NCBI RefSeq assembly: GCF_016107395.1 | Contig: NZ_JAAIKO010000001.1 | Location: forward strand, 744,001-808,000 | Source of the DNA: Streptomyces fildesensis | GTDB lineage: Bacteria; Actinomycetota; Actinomycetes; Streptomycetales; Streptomycetaceae | Direction of reading: 5' to 3' | DNA: 64,000 bases | In this document: positions 9,115-17,971 of the stretch, piece by piece | Numbering within the stretch: the first letter of the stretch is position 1 | Layout: every line of letters starts with the position of its first letter | Made by a program: the position numbers and the translations under genes | Notes under the pieces: model-generated | The model's input: only the letters and a program-made list of their open reading frames with translations | The model's database searches: none | What the model was told of the DNA's origin: nothing

Positions 9115-9705
9115 TCACAAGAGGTACAGCAAGTGCTGGATGAGACCGATCGAGTCCCGCTTGGCGAAGACCCCGGGCTCCGATTTGGGATCGAGCGGCG
9201 CCAAGGCGGAGCTGGTAAGCCGGTCGAAGGCATCGGCGTACTGCGCCAAGTAGGACTGCTCGCTGAGGAAGGCGGTGGAGACCGGATGCTCCACATGCAC
9301 AGTACTCAATTCGGACAACCCCGGATCGTAGATCACAAAGGGCTTGTCCACCGCAGGGAAGACCGGCGCCGCGAGGGGCATGATCTGGATGTGGACGTGC
9401 GGCATGAGCGCCATCTCGATGAGGTGCTCCAGTTGCTCACGCAGAACGTCGACCCCTACGAAGGACATGCGGATCGCCGTCTCATGGATCACTGCATGGA
9501 ACTGCGGCGGAGAGTCCCCGGTCAGCACCTGCTTGCGCCGCTGCCTGAACTGCACGTATCGATCGAAGAGCGCCGGTTCAGCGTTCGGTTCACCAGCCGC
9601 GAACAGGGCTCTGGTGTACGCAGCGGTCTGGAGCATTCCCGGCACGAACATCACCTGGAAGGTCTTGATCGCTGCGGATGACGTCTCCAGTTCGGCGAAA
9701 TCCAA
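9115..9705 (-). CDS. DUF5753 regulator lacking its N-terminal HTH (5'-truncated)
   Basis: 196 residues that match only the C-terminal DUF5753 half of WhiJ-like XRE regulators (FQVMFVPGMLQTAAYTRALF near the start, FVIYDPGLSELSTVHVEH, and AYADAFDRL). Full proteins are around 270-290 residues with an N-terminal XRE HTH of about 70 residues; here a TAG stop occurs five codons before the only plausible start, a TTG at 9703-9705, with no clear ribosome site. The gene therefore looks truncated at its 5' end, at the same junction where the divergent ATPase gene is truncated. It may be a pseudogene. Confidence 0.75.
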   Translation of the reverse strand: MDFAELETSSAAIKTFQVMFVPGMLQTAAYTRALFAAGEPNAEPALFDRYVQFRQRRKQVLTGDSPPQFHAVIHETAIRMSFVGVDVLREQLEHLIEMALMPHVHIQIMPLAAPVFPAVDKPFVIYDPGLSELSTVHVEHPVSTAFLSEQSYLAQYADAFDRLTSSALAPLDPKSEPGVFAKRDSIGLIQHLLYLL

Positions 9706-9744
9706 GGCTGACGCACCCTAGTCTTCCCGCCCGACCCCGTCTGG

Positions 9745-10197
9745 GTGCGGTCCGCTCGTGAAGCCGTTCGCGCACTCCTGCGGAGTGCGCGGCGGGACGA
9801 TCTCACCGATACGGCGCTGCTGTTGACGTCCGAGGCCGTGACGAACGCGGTCAACGCGTGCCACAGCAGCGGCTGTTCGATACCGGTGACGCTTTCGGCC
9901 GAGTGGACCGGTCGCCGCACCCCGACCGACACCGGAACCAGAGCCGTCACCGGAACCGGAGCCGTCACCGCCACCACCCACGGCACCAATCCCGGCCCCA
10001 GCCCCGCTGCCCCCGACTCCTGCGCGACCCTGCGCGTCCTCGTGCACGACTTCGCGCCCGGCCTGCCCGCCGGGCGGGCGGCCGAAGGGGGTGACGAGTC
10101 GGGGCGGGGGCTGGCGCTCATCGGGGACTGTGCCATCGACTGGGGGGTGCGGCCGGCCGGGGCGGGGCCGGGGAAGGCCGTCTGGTTCGAACTGTGA
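9745..10197 (+). CDS. HATPase_c (anti-sigma-factor-like) ATP-binding protein, probably 5'-truncated
   Basis: 150-residue GHKL ATPase of the RsbW/SpoIIAB-like type abundant in Streptomyces. The N-box SEAVTNAVNAC is clear, and GRGLALIGDCAIDWGV near the C-terminus is the G2 region. The D-x-GxG (G1) box is weak (VHDFAPGLPAG). A Thr/Gly/Pro-rich insertion (TGTRAVTGTGAVTATTHG) expands the middle. The conserved N-terminal segment VFPPDPVWV is readable in frame upstream from about 9721, but no start codon exists there before the TGA at 9709; GTG at 9745 is the first start. This indicates loss of the original 5' end. Confidence 0.7.
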   Translation: MRSAREAVRALLRSARRDDLTDTALLLTSEAVTNAVNACHSSGCSIPVTLSAEWTGRRTPTDTGTRAVTGTGAVTATTHGTNPGPSPAAPDSCATLRVLVHDFAPGLPAGRAAEGGDESGRGLALIGDCAIDWGVRPAGAGPGKAVWFEL

Positions 10198-10278
10198 AAG
10201 GCCAGGTCAGAGCGGTCGGCGGGCGGGCCGGACCCCCAGGAATCGGCCGGTGGCGGCTCGGGGTGTCAGGATGGGGGC

Positions 10279-10782
10279 ATGACGATCAGCGTGTACTTCG
10301 ACATCACCATCGACGACGCCCCCGCCGGGCGCATCACCTTCAACCTGTACGACGACGTGGCTCCCAAGACCGCGGAGAACTTCCGCGCGCTGGCCACCGG
10401 CGAGCAGGGCTTCGGCTACAAGGGGTCCTCGTTCCACCGCGTCATCCCGGGCTTCATGCTCCAGGGCGGCGACTTCACCCGCGGTGACGGCACGGGCGGC
10501 AAGAGCATCTACGGTGCGAAGTTCGCCGACGAGAACTTCACCCGCAAGCACTCCAAGCCGGGTCTGCTGTCGATGGCGAACGCCGGGCCGAACACCAACG
10601 GCTCGCAGTTCTTCATCACCACCGTGGCCACGCCGCACCTGGACGGCAAGCACGTCGTCTTCGGCGAGGTCGCCGACCAGGCCAGCCAGGACCTGGTCAC
10701 GAAGATCGAGGGCTTCGGCTCGCGGAGCGGTAAGACCTCCGCCAAGGTCACCATCTCCGACTCCGGAGTCGTCGGCGCCTGA
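10279..10782 (+). CDS. Cyclophilin-type peptidyl-prolyl cis-trans isomerase
   Basis: Cytoplasmic prolyl isomerase, 167 residues, no signal peptide. Catalytic and cyclosporin-site residues are readable: [15 protein letters not shown] (Arg/Phe/Gln), [17 protein letters not shown], and [15 protein letters not shown] at 10279 is preceded by a GGGGG tract. Single gene, ended by the hairpin at 10801-10834, which also lies downstream of the convergent cupin gene. Confidence 0.95.
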   Translation: MTISVYFDITIDDAPAGRITFNLYDDVAPKTAENFRALATGEQGFGYKGSSFHRVIPGFMLQGGDFTRGDGTGGKSIYGAKFADENFTRKHSKPGLLSMANAGPNTNGSQFFITTVATPHLDGKHVVFGEVADQASQDLVTKIEGFGSRSGKTSAKVTISDSGVVGA

Positions 10783-10800
10783 CCTGGCATGACTGACGTA

Positions 10801-10834
10801 CGCGCCGGGGCGGCGGGACCCGCCTCCCGGCGCG
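10801..10834. terminator. Bidirectional hairpin terminator between cyclophilin and cupin genes
   Basis: CGCGCCGGG pairs with CCCGGCGCG around a GC-rich centre (GGCGG/CCGCC also pair). It sits between two convergent genes ending at 10782 (+) and 10856 (-). Confidence 0.7.
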
Positions 10835-10855
10835 CGTCGGCCTTCAGGCGTCGTT

Positions 10856-11248
10856 TCAGCTCGGCTCCAGCTCGCGCACGGCGTTCGTCAGCTCTCCCCC
10901 CGCGTCGCCGGTGTTGACGACCCCGGCGGGCTCCAGCAGCAGGATGGACGTCTCCTCCTCCGCGGCCGTGCAGTGCTCCACCCCGCGCGGGACCACGACG
11001 AACTCGCCCGGGTCGAGAATGCGGTCACCCTCGCGGAACCGGACCGTGAGCCGGCCGCTGATGACGAGCATGAACTCGTCGGTGTCCTCGTGGGTGTGCC
11101 AGACGAACTCCCCGTGCAGCTTGGCGATCTTGACCTCGTAGTCGTTGATGCCGGCGATCTTCCGCTGCGCCCAGTGGTCGCTGAACCGGGCGAGCGCGTC
11201 GGAGATGTTCACCACGGCGGGCACAACAACGGGTATCGGGGTGGTCAT
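10856..11248 (-). CDS. Single-domain cupin protein
   Basis: 130-residue cupin_2 protein, likely a small metal-binding enzyme or sensor. Motif 1 is HTHEDTDEFMLVISG, with the expected His and Glu ligands, and motif 2 is PRGVEHCTAAEE. ATG at 11246-11248 (MTTPIPVVVP) has GAAGGG 8 bases upstream; the longer in-frame N-terminus lacks support. It is divergent from the AraC regulator at 11356, so the regulator may control it. Substrate unknown. Confidence 0.88.
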   Translation of the reverse strand: MTTPIPVVVPAVVNISDALARFSDHWAQRKIAGINDYEVKIAKLHGEFVWHTHEDTDEFMLVISGRLTVRFREGDRILDPGEFVVVPRGVEHCTAAEEETSILLLEPAGVVNTGDAGGELTNAVRELEPS

Positions 11249-11355
11249 GAGAAAACCCTTCCTGATGCGGCTGACCGGTCCGGCCGACCCGTCCGGCCGA
11301 CTGGTCCCCCTGAGCGTGTCCCGGCGCGCGCCCACCGGTCTTGTACGTTCCTCGC

Positions 11356-12228
11356 ATGGGCGGAGAGCGAACGGACTCACGCATCACCGCTTGGCGGCCG
11401 GCGGTTCCGGGCATCGCCGAGGTCTTCCACGCGCACTTCCTGGACCACGCCTATCCCGCGCACACACATGACACGTGGACGCTGATGATCGTCGACGACG
11501 GGTCGGTGGACTTCGGCCTCGACCGGCACCGGCACGGCGTCTCCGGAACCGACACCGCGGCGCTGCTGCTGCCGCCCGGGGTCTTCCACGACGGCCGGAC
11601 GGCGACTCCCGCCGGATTCCGCAAGCGGGTGCTGTACCTCGACCGGAGCGTGCTACCCGAGAACCTGACGGGGACGGCCGTCGACCGCCCGGTGCTCATC
11701 GACGGGCTGCTGCGCCACCGCATCGGACAGCTGCACGACGCTCTCGGAGACGCAGGGCATGCAGGAGCCGCGGGGGACGCTCCCGACGTCTTCGAGGGCG
11801 AGTCCCGGCTGGCCTTCGTGCGGGAGCGGCTCAATGTCCATCTGGCCGCCGCCCGCACCCGCCGGCCCGGCCGCGAGGCGGCCCGGCTGGCGGTGGCGCT
11901 GCGGGAACTGCTGGACGCCCGGGTGTCGGAGGGCATCGCCCTGCACGAGGCGAGCGCGCTGCTGCGCTCGCACCCCACCCATCTGATCCGCTGCTTCAAG
12001 CAGACGTACGGTCTGCCGCCGCACGTCTATCTGACCGGGCTGCGCATCGACCGGGCGCGGCGGCTGCTGCTCGCGGGCGGGCGCCCGGCCGACGTCGCCA
12101 CCGAGGTGGGGTTCTACGACCAGGCCCACCTGAACCGGCACTTCCGGCGGCACGTGGGCACCACGCCCGCGCGCTACGCCGCCGATCCCCAGGGCAACCC
12201 CAAGGGCAAGGGCTTCCCCAACGGCTAG
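11356..12228 (+). CDS. AraC-family transcriptional regulator
   Basis: 290 residues. The N-terminal cupin-like sensor domain (HAHFLDHAYPAHTHDTWTLM, about residues 25-45) is of the AraC_binding type. The C-terminal HTH_18 spans about 185-285, with ASALLRSHPTHLIRCFKQTYG and ADVATEVGFYDQAHLNRHFRRHVG. ATG at 11356; a TTG five codons earlier is also possible. Divergently arranged with the cupin gene, it probably binds in the 11249-11355 gap. Its 3' end overlaps the convergent FAD enzyme gene by 4 bases. Confidence 0.9.
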   Translation: MGGERTDSRITAWRPAVPGIAEVFHAHFLDHAYPAHTHDTWTLMIVDDGSVDFGLDRHRHGVSGTDTAALLLPPGVFHDGRTATPAGFRKRVLYLDRSVLPENLTGTAVDRPVLIDGLLRHRIGQLHDALGDAGHAGAAGDAPDVFEGESRLAFVRERLNVHLAAARTRRPGREAARLAVALRELLDARVSEGIALHEASALLRSHPTHLIRCFKQTYGLPPHVYLTGLRIDRARRLLLAGGRPADVATEVGFYDQAHLNRHFRRHVGTTPARYAADPQGNPKGKGFPNG

Positions 12229-13511
12229 GAGTTCGGGGCTACCTTGCTCAGGCCGTTGATGATGCGGTCCATCGCGTCGCCGCCGGTCGGGTCCGTGAGG
12301 TTGGCGAGCATCTTGAGGGTGAAGCGCATCAGGACCGGGTGGGTGAGACCTCGCTCGGTGATGACCTTCATGACCCGCGGGTTGCCGATGAGCTTCACGA
12401 AGGCGCGGCCCAGCGTGTAGTAACCGCCGTACGTCTCCTTCAGGATGCGCGGGTAGTTGTGCAGCGCCAGTTCGCGCTGGGCGGGGGTCTGGCGGGCGTT
12501 CGCCTGGACGATGACGTCGGCGGCGATCTGGCCGGATTCCATCGCATAGGCGATGCCCTCGCCGTTGAACGGGTTGACGAGGCCGCCGGCGTCGCCGACG
12601 AGCAGCAGGCCCTTGGTGTAGTGCGGCTGGCGGTTGAAGGCCATCGGGAGGGCCGCGCCGCGGATGGGGCCGACCTGGTTCTCCTCGGTGTAGCCCCAGT
12701 CGGCGGGCATGGAGGCGCACCACGTCTTGAGGACCTCGCGCCAGTCCAGCTCCCGGAAGGCCTTCGACGAGTTGAGGATGCCGAGGCCGACGTTGCTCGT
12801 GCCGTCGCCCATGCCGAAGATCCAGCCGTAGCCGGGCAGCAGCCGGTCCTCGGTGCCGCGCTTGTCCCAGAGTTCCAGCCAGGATTCGAGGTAGTCGTCG
12901 TCGTGGCGGGGCGAGGTGAAGTACGTACGGACCGCGACGCCCATCGGGCGGTCCTCGCGGCGGTGCAGGCCCATGTGCAGGGACAGCCGCGTCGAGTTGC
13001 CGTCGGCGGCCACGACCAGCGGGGCGTGGAAGGTGACCGGGGTCTTCTCCTCGCCGAGCTTGGCCTCGACGCCGATGATGTGGCCGGTGCGCTCGTCACG
13101 GATGGGGGCGCCGACGTTGCAGCGCTCGTGCAGCCGGGCGCCGGCCTTCTGCGCCTGGCGGGCGAGCAGCTCGTCGAAGTCCTCGCGCTTGCGGACGAGT
13201 CCGTAGTCCGGGTACGAGGCGAGGTCCGGCCAGTCGAGCTGGAGGCGGACGCCGCCGCCGATGATGCGCAGCCCCTTGTTGCGGAGCCAGCCGGCCTCTT
13301 CGGAGATGTCGATGCCCATGCCGACGAGCTGCTTGGTGGCGCGCGGGGTCAGCCCGTCGCCGCAGACCTTCTCGCGCGGGAACGCGGTCTTCTCCAGGAG
13401 GAGGACGTCGAGTCCCGCCTTGGCCAGGTAGTACGCGGTCGTCGAACCGGCGGGCCCGGCGCCGACGACGATCACATCGGCGCTGTTCTCGGACAGGGCT
13501 GTGTCGGTCAC
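12225..13511 (-). CDS. FAD-dependent geranylgeranyl reductase family protein (menaquinone side-chain reductase candidate)
   Basis: 428-residue flavoprotein with an N-terminal Rossmann dinucleotide motif VVGAGPAGSTTAYYLAKAG, the family motif PREKVCGDGLTPRA, and the second FAD motif LLLVGDAGGLVNPFNGEGIAYAMESG. Members reduce prenyl double bonds; the mycobacterial relative MenJ saturates an isoprene unit of menaquinone. Streptomyces menaquinones are partly hydrogenated, and menG, mqn and nuo genes are nearby, so a role in MK(Hx) formation is the best inference. Chlorophyll- or archaeal-lipid-type roles are unlikely here. Confidence 0.88.
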   Translation of the reverse strand: MTDTALSENSADVIVVGAGPAGSTTAYYLAKAGLDVLLLEKTAFPREKVCGDGLTPRATKQLVGMGIDISEEAGWLRNKGLRIIGGGVRLQLDWPDLASYPDYGLVRKREDFDELLARQAQKAGARLHERCNVGAPIRDERTGHIIGVEAKLGEEKTPVTFHAPLVVAADGNSTRLSLHMGLHRREDRPMGVAVRTYFTSPRHDDDYLESWLELWDKRGTEDRLLPGYGWIFGMGDGTSNVGLGILNSSKAFRELDWREVLKTWCASMPADWGYTEENQVGPIRGAALPMAFNRQPHYTKGLLLVGDAGGLVNPFNGEGIAYAMESGQIAADVIVQANARQTPAQRELALHNYPRILKETYGGYYTLGRAFVKLIGNPRVMKVITERGLTHPVLMRFTLKMLANLTDPTGGDAMDRIINGLSKVAPNS

Positions 13512-13624
13512 GGTGGGCTCTCCGGTTTCGGCGAGGGGTCTTGGCTCCTGCCGAGTCTATGAGGCCGCCGCCCGGGTGCGGGCGGCGGCTCTCGGTGCGG
13601 GACGCCCCGAGCTCCCCGTGTGCC

Positions 13625-15823
13625 TCAGACCGAGCCGCTCGGGAGGCCGGCCGGGGCGTTCGACGTGCTGCCGAACGGATCGTCGGCCGGGGTGTCGGAC
13701 GGAGTGTCGGACGACTCCTCCGTCGGACTGCCGAAGGGGTCGCTGGTCGCGCTGTCGGACGGAGCGTCGGACGTGCTGTCGGACGGGCTCGGCTCGTCGG
13801 ACGGGGTGCCGTCGTCGCCGGGGGACGGGGACTCGGCGCACAGCTCCGTGCGGTCCCCGGAGGAGGCGGGCGCGGACGGGCAGGAGGACGGATTCGCCGG
13901 CTTGTCGTCGTTCCGGTTGAACATGATCACGCCCGCGGTGGCCACACCCCCGATCGCGAACGCGCCGAGCATGATCAGCCCGACCACGAGCAGCCGGTTG
14001 CGGGGCGCCCTGGCCGGCTTCTCGGGCGAGGCGTTGAGGTTCAGCAGCAGCTCGGGTTCCGTGAAACCCCCGGCCGACGGCGCGTCGTACGGCTGTCCGC
14101 CATAGGACGGCAGTCCCTCTGACGGCAGGTCCTGTGCCGGCAGGCCCTGCGGCGGCACGAAGCCCGGCTGCGAAGGCTGCGAAGGCTGGGAGGGCTGGGA
14201 GGGCTGGGAGGGCTGCGAGGGCTGCCCGTATCCCGGCGGGTAGGCGGGCGGGCAACCCTGCGGGTAGCCGGGAATCCCGCCCTGACCGCCGGGGCCGCCC
14301 TGACCGCCCGGCCCTCCCGCGCGCACCCGGAGGATGAACGTCACGGCGAGCACCCCGCCGAAGGCCCACAAGAGCCCGAAGAGCAGCGCTTCCGGAACGC
14401 TGGAGGCGGCCTCCACCGTCGCGGACCTGCTGCCCTCCGTGTACTCGCCCTTCGTGCCGCCGATCGCGATCAGCAGCACGAAGAGCCCCGCGTAGAAGCC
14501 GGCCGCCAGCCACTGCTCGCGCCGGTCGGCGCAGCGGCGGACGGCCACCACACCGAGGATCAGCGCGCAGACCGCACCGGCGGCGAGGGCGCCGGGAATG
14601 GGCCAGCCGTCACCGAACTGCCCCAGGTCGGAGAGGCCGAACCGCTCGCTGTCGTAGCCCGATCCCGACCGCGTCGCTTCGACCGGCACTCCCCAGGCGA
14701 GGCCCAGAGCCGAGAGCCCCCCGTTCACGATCAGCAACGAGACGCCCATCCAGCTCCCGTTGTCCATCTCGTCGGAGTGGTCGGCCAGGACGATCAGGGC
14801 GATGAGCGCGCACACGCCCACCCCGATGCCGAGCGCCAGGATCGCGGCCCGCAGGGCGCGGGTCGCGGCGGCCAGGCCCGGGCTGGTCGCCAGGTGTCCG
14901 TCCAGCCGGTCGCGGCACAGCACGAACAGACCCACCAGCAGGCTGAGCACGAAGGTCCACAGGAGCACGGTGAACGGCCCGGACGTGATGTCGATCCGGT
15001 CCCCGGACTCCCCGTCCGTCACCGTGAGACCCGGCTGGCCGACGAGCGCCAGGACGAGGGCGCCGGCGGTGCACACCGCCGCCACCCGGATCGCCGCCTC
15101 GGCGCCGGTCTGGGTGCGGCGGAGATGGCGCAGGGCCAGGACGAGGGCGAGGCCCCACAGGATGGTGACCACCAGCGGCACGATCGACAGGGTGAGGGTG
15201 TCCTGGGTCGACGATCTCAGGTAAGGGGCGGCGGTGCTGCCGTCGTAGTCGTCGTAGGACGAACCGCCGTCACCCGGTGTGACCTTGGCGCCGAAGATGC
15301 CGCCGACGCCCGTGAGGACCATGGCGAGGTAGCCGCGCAGCCGGTCGCCGTAACCGAGGTCGGCCGCGTCGGTCTGCCGGTTGGACTGCGTCGCCATCAC
15401 CGCGGCGAACGCCAGCAGCACCGCGGTGGGCCACAGGCCCGCCTTGAGCGGTCCGGTCCAGTCGCCGGAGACGGTGCGGCGCAGGAACAGGGCGATGGGC
15501 GAGGGCCCCTGCGGCGCGGGGGCGTACGCGGTCGGGGCGTACGGAGGTGGCGCGTAGGCGGGCGGGGCGTAGACGGGCGGCCCGGACGCCGGGGGCCCGT
15601 AGGGCGGCCCGCCGTACGTGGGCGGTGCGGTCGGCGGGGCGGGCGGCTGCCCGGGGGCCGGCGGGGCCTGGCCGCTCACCGGCGGCTCCTGCCGCTCGGG
15701 AGGCTCCTGGCCCTCGGCCGGCGGCTGGGCCGGTATCGGAGGCGCCCCCAGTTCACGGCCGCATTTCATGCAGAAACGTGCATCGTCCGACGACGCGTTG
15801 CCGCAGGCGGGGCAGAACGGCAT
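13625..15823 (-). CDS. Zinc-ribbon multi-spanning membrane protein with low-complexity arms
   Basis: 732 residues. It begins with a double-CxxC zinc ribbon (MPFCPACG and FCMKCGREL), then a Pro/Gly/Tyr-rich cytoplasmic stretch to about residue 105. Roughly ten hydrophobic helices follow (for example LWPTAVLLAFAAVMA, SIVPLVVTILWGLALVL, LLWTFVLSLLVGLFVL). A second Gln/Pro/Ser repeat region and a last helix (RLLVVGLIMLGAFAIGGVA) precede an external Ser/Asp/Pro-rich tail of about 90 residues. It resembles large Streptomyces-restricted membrane proteins; function unknown. The tail and repeat regions suggest rapid evolution. Confidence 0.75.
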   Translation of the reverse strand: MPFCPACGNASSDDARFCMKCGRELGAPPIPAQPPAEGQEPPERQEPPVSGQAPPAPGQPPAPPTAPPTYGGPPYGPPASGPPVYAPPAYAPPPYAPTAYAPAPQGPSPIALFLRRTVSGDWTGPLKAGLWPTAVLLAFAAVMATQSNRQTDAADLGYGDRLRGYLAMVLTGVGGIFGAKVTPGDGGSSYDDYDGSTAAPYLRSSTQDTLTLSIVPLVVTILWGLALVLALRHLRRTQTGAEAAIRVAAVCTAGALVLALVGQPGLTVTDGESGDRIDITSGPFTVLLWTFVLSLLVGLFVLCRDRLDGHLATSPGLAAATRALRAAILALGIGVGVCALIALIVLADHSDEMDNGSWMGVSLLIVNGGLSALGLAWGVPVEATRSGSGYDSERFGLSDLGQFGDGWPIPGALAAGAVCALILGVVAVRRCADRREQWLAAGFYAGLFVLLIAIGGTKGEYTEGSRSATVEAASSVPEALLFGLLWAFGGVLAVTFILRVRAGGPGGQGGPGGQGGIPGYPQGCPPAYPPGYGQPSQPSQPSQPSQPSQPSQPGFVPPQGLPAQDLPSEGLPSYGGQPYDAPSAGGFTEPELLLNLNASPEKPARAPRNRLLVVGLIMLGAFAIGGVATAGVIMFNRNDDKPANPSSCPSAPASSGDRTELCAESPSPGDDGTPSDEPSPSDSTSDAPSDSATSDPFGSPTEESSDTPSDTPADDPFGSTSNAPAGLPSGSV
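14166..14226. repeat. 9-base tandem repeat inside the zinc-ribbon protein gene
   Basis: About seven units of GGCTGCGAA / GGCTGGGAG type encode alternating Gln-Pro-Ser triplets on the minus strand (QPSQPSQPS). Confidence 0.9.
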
Positions 15824-15928
15824 GGGGCACTCCGGGTGTCGGGATCGTGTGTCGGGGAACGGCCGTCGGGAACGGCCGTCCTCGTTCAGACCCCGGAGTT
15901 TATTGTCACCGCCCTCACAACTGCCCGG

Positions 15929-16627
15929 TTATTGACCGATCTTCGCTGCCCGGTGCAGCGCGACGACACCGCCGGTGAGGTTGCGCCAGGCGACCTTGGC
16001 CCAGCCGGCCTCCTGGAGCCGGGAGGCGAGCGCCGCCTGGTCGGGCCAGGCGCGGATGGACTCGGCGAGATAGACGTATGCGTCCGGGTTGCTGCTCACG
16101 GCGGTCGCGACCGGCGGCAGGGCCCGCATCAGGTACTCGGTGTAGACGGTGCGGAACGGCTTGAAGGTCGGGCTGCTGAACTCGCAGATCACGACGCGGC
16201 CGCCCGGCTTGGTGACGCGCAGCATCTCGCGCAGCCCGGCGTCCGTGTCGTGCACGTTGCGGAGCGCGAAGGAGATGGTGACCGCGTCGAAGACACCGTC
16301 GGCGAACGGCAGCCTGGTCGCGTCGCCCGCGGTGAGCGGCAGGGACGGGTGGCGCTTCTTGCCCTCGCGCAGCATGCCGACGGAGAAGTCGCACGGGACG
16401 ACCTGGGCGCCGGCCGCGACGAAGGGCAGCGAGGAGGTGCCGGTGCCGGCACCGAGGTCGAGCACGCGCTCGCCGGGCCGGACGTCGAGGGCCTGCGCGA
16501 CGGCCTTGCGCCACAGCCGGGCCTGGCCGAGTGACAGCACGTCGTTCGTCAGGTCGTACTTGGCGGCTACGTCGTCGAACATCGCGGCGACTTCGTGCGG
16601 CTGCTTTTCCAGGGAGGCTCGGGTCAC
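15929..16627 (-). CDS. menG: Demethylmenaquinone methyltransferase
   Basis: SAM-dependent C-methyltransferase of the UbiE/MenG family, catalysing the final ring methylation of menaquinone. 232 residues. Features: [19 protein letters not shown] near the start, SAM motif [16 protein letters not shown], and the family signature [19 protein letters not shown] with [13 protein letters not shown] at 16625-16627 (MTRASLEKQ) is chosen because GGTGGAG lies 7-8 bases upstream; in-frame starts up to 16672 lack one. It supplies menaquinone made by the mqn genes in this window. Confidence 0.95.
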   Translation of the reverse strand: MTRASLEKQPHEVAAMFDDVAAKYDLTNDVLSLGQARLWRKAVAQALDVRPGERVLDLGAGTGTSSLPFVAAGAQVVPCDFSVGMLREGKKRHPSLPLTAGDATRLPFADGVFDAVTISFALRNVHDTDAGLREMLRVTKPGGRVVICEFSSPTFKPFRTVYTEYLMRALPPVATAVSSNPDAYVYLAESIRAWPDQAALASRLQEAGWAKVAWRNLTGGVVALHRAAKIGQ

Positions 16628-16720
16628 GGGCCCATTCTCCACCCCGCGCCCGCCACCCCGGCCCGGGGTCACCGGCGGATCCCCTTTTCCGACGCGGATC
16701 AGGCGACGATCAGGCGGCGA

Positions 16721-17971
16721 TCAGCGGCGGAGGGCCTCCGCCGGCTGGATGCGCGAGGCCCGCAGCGCCGGGTAGAGGCCGGCGAGCAGGCCCGTGAGCA
16801 GCCCGATCACCGGGGCGGCGGCGATCGTCGCCGGATGGACGACGGGCGTCCAGTCCCGTACGAGGGCGACGATCACGACCGTGAGGCCGCCGAGGCTGGT
16901 GCCCACCAGCCCGCCCAGCGCTCCGAGGGCGCCGGACTCCGCCAGGAACTGGGCGGTGATGTGCCGGCCCCGGGCGCCCAGGGCGCGGCGCAGCCCGATC
17001 TCGCCGGTGCGTTCCAGGACGGCGACCAGGGTGGTGTTGGCGATGCCGACGGCGCCGATGACCAGGCAGATCGCCGCGAGCAGGAGGAACAGCTGGTTGA
17101 GGTCGCCGGTGACGGTGCCGCGCAGCGTGCGGGGGTCGGGCGGCGGGACGGCCTTCAGGTATTCGGGGTGGTCGGGGCGCAGCGCGGTCGGGGCCTCATG
17201 GGCGATCTGTCCGGCGGCGCCGACCCTGGTGGCGATCAGCATCCTGGCGTCGCCGCCCTTCGGCGGGCCCCAGATCCGCTCGGCGGTGGTGCGCGGCACG
17301 ATCACCGAGAGCAGCAAGTCCGCCTTGCGGCGGGTGTCGTCGATGATCCCGACCACCGTGAACGGCTGGTCGCCGATGAACACCGCCGGATACGTCTCCA
17401 GGGTGGTGATGCCGAGGCGGGCGGCGATGCCCGAGCCGATCACGGCGACCGGCTGCGCGCCCCGCGACAGGTAGGCGTCGTAGAGCCTGCCCTGCGCGAG
17501 GTGCGGGTCCGCCGCGAGGAGGGCTCCGGGGGACGCGGCGACGATGCCGATCTCCTCGCCGCCGGAGTCGGCGCCCACCGGCGAGGAGCGGACGGTGGCG
17601 CTGCCGGCGGGGTGCACCGTCCAGTAGACGCCGGCGTGCTCCACGCCGCCGAGCCGGCCGATGCGTTCGTCGGCGTCGGCCGGGAAGACCGGACCGGCGA
17701 ACGCGTTCTGCTGGACGCTGGTGTCCTCGACCGTCACCTCGGTCGCGGTGAGCAGGTCGAAGCGGGAGTCGATCTGTGAGGACGTGGTGGCCGTCAGCCC
17801 GAGGATCGCCACGAACGTGCCGACGCCGAGGACGGTGCCGAGCGCGGTGAGCGCGGAGCGGCCGGGGCGCTGCAGCATCCCGGCGAGCGACTCGGAGAGC
17901 AGCTCGCGCAGCGGGAGGACGGACGGCTCGACGGGACTCCCCCCGCGCGCAGCGCGCCGGCGGAACCTCAC
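16721..17971 (-). CDS. MacB/FtsX-type ABC transporter permease
   Basis: 416-residue permease. An N-terminal helix (ALTALGTVLGVGTFVAILGLTA, about 30-50) is followed by a large extracytoplasmic MacB_PCD-like domain (about 55-290), then three C-terminal helices of the FtsX domain (LFLLLAAICLVIGAVGIANT, ALGALGGLVGTSLGGLTVV, and IAAAPVIGLLTGLLAGLYPA), ending ASRIQPAEALRR, the classic tail of this family. GTG at 17969-17971 overlaps the stop of the ATPase gene by 4 bases. Probably exports or extracts a peptide, lipid or drug; substrate unknown. Confidence 0.92.
   Translation of the reverse strand: MRFRRRAARGGSPVEPSVLPLRELLSESLAGMLQRPGRSALTALGTVLGVGTFVAILGLTATTSSQIDSRFDLLTATEVTVEDTSVQQNAFAGPVFPADADERIGRLGGVEHAGVYWTVHPAGSATVRSSPVGADSGGEEIGIVAASPGALLAADPHLAQGRLYDAYLSRGAQPVAVIGSGIAARLGITTLETYPAVFIGDQPFTVVGIIDDTRRKADLLLSVIVPRTTAERIWGPPKGGDARMLIATRVGAAGQIAHEAPTALRPDHPEYLKAVPPPDPRTLRGTVTGDLNQLFLLLAAICLVIGAVGIANTTLVAVLERTGEIGLRRALGARGRHITAQFLAESGALGALGGLVGTSLGGLTVVIVALVRDWTPVVHPATIAAAPVIGLLTGLLAGLYPALRASRIQPAEALRR

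Noticed and set aside
7571..10197. Accessory patch considered as an integrated element with attachment sites
   Set aside because: No integrase, tRNA or flanking direct repeats were found; only gene content and truncation suggest remodelling.
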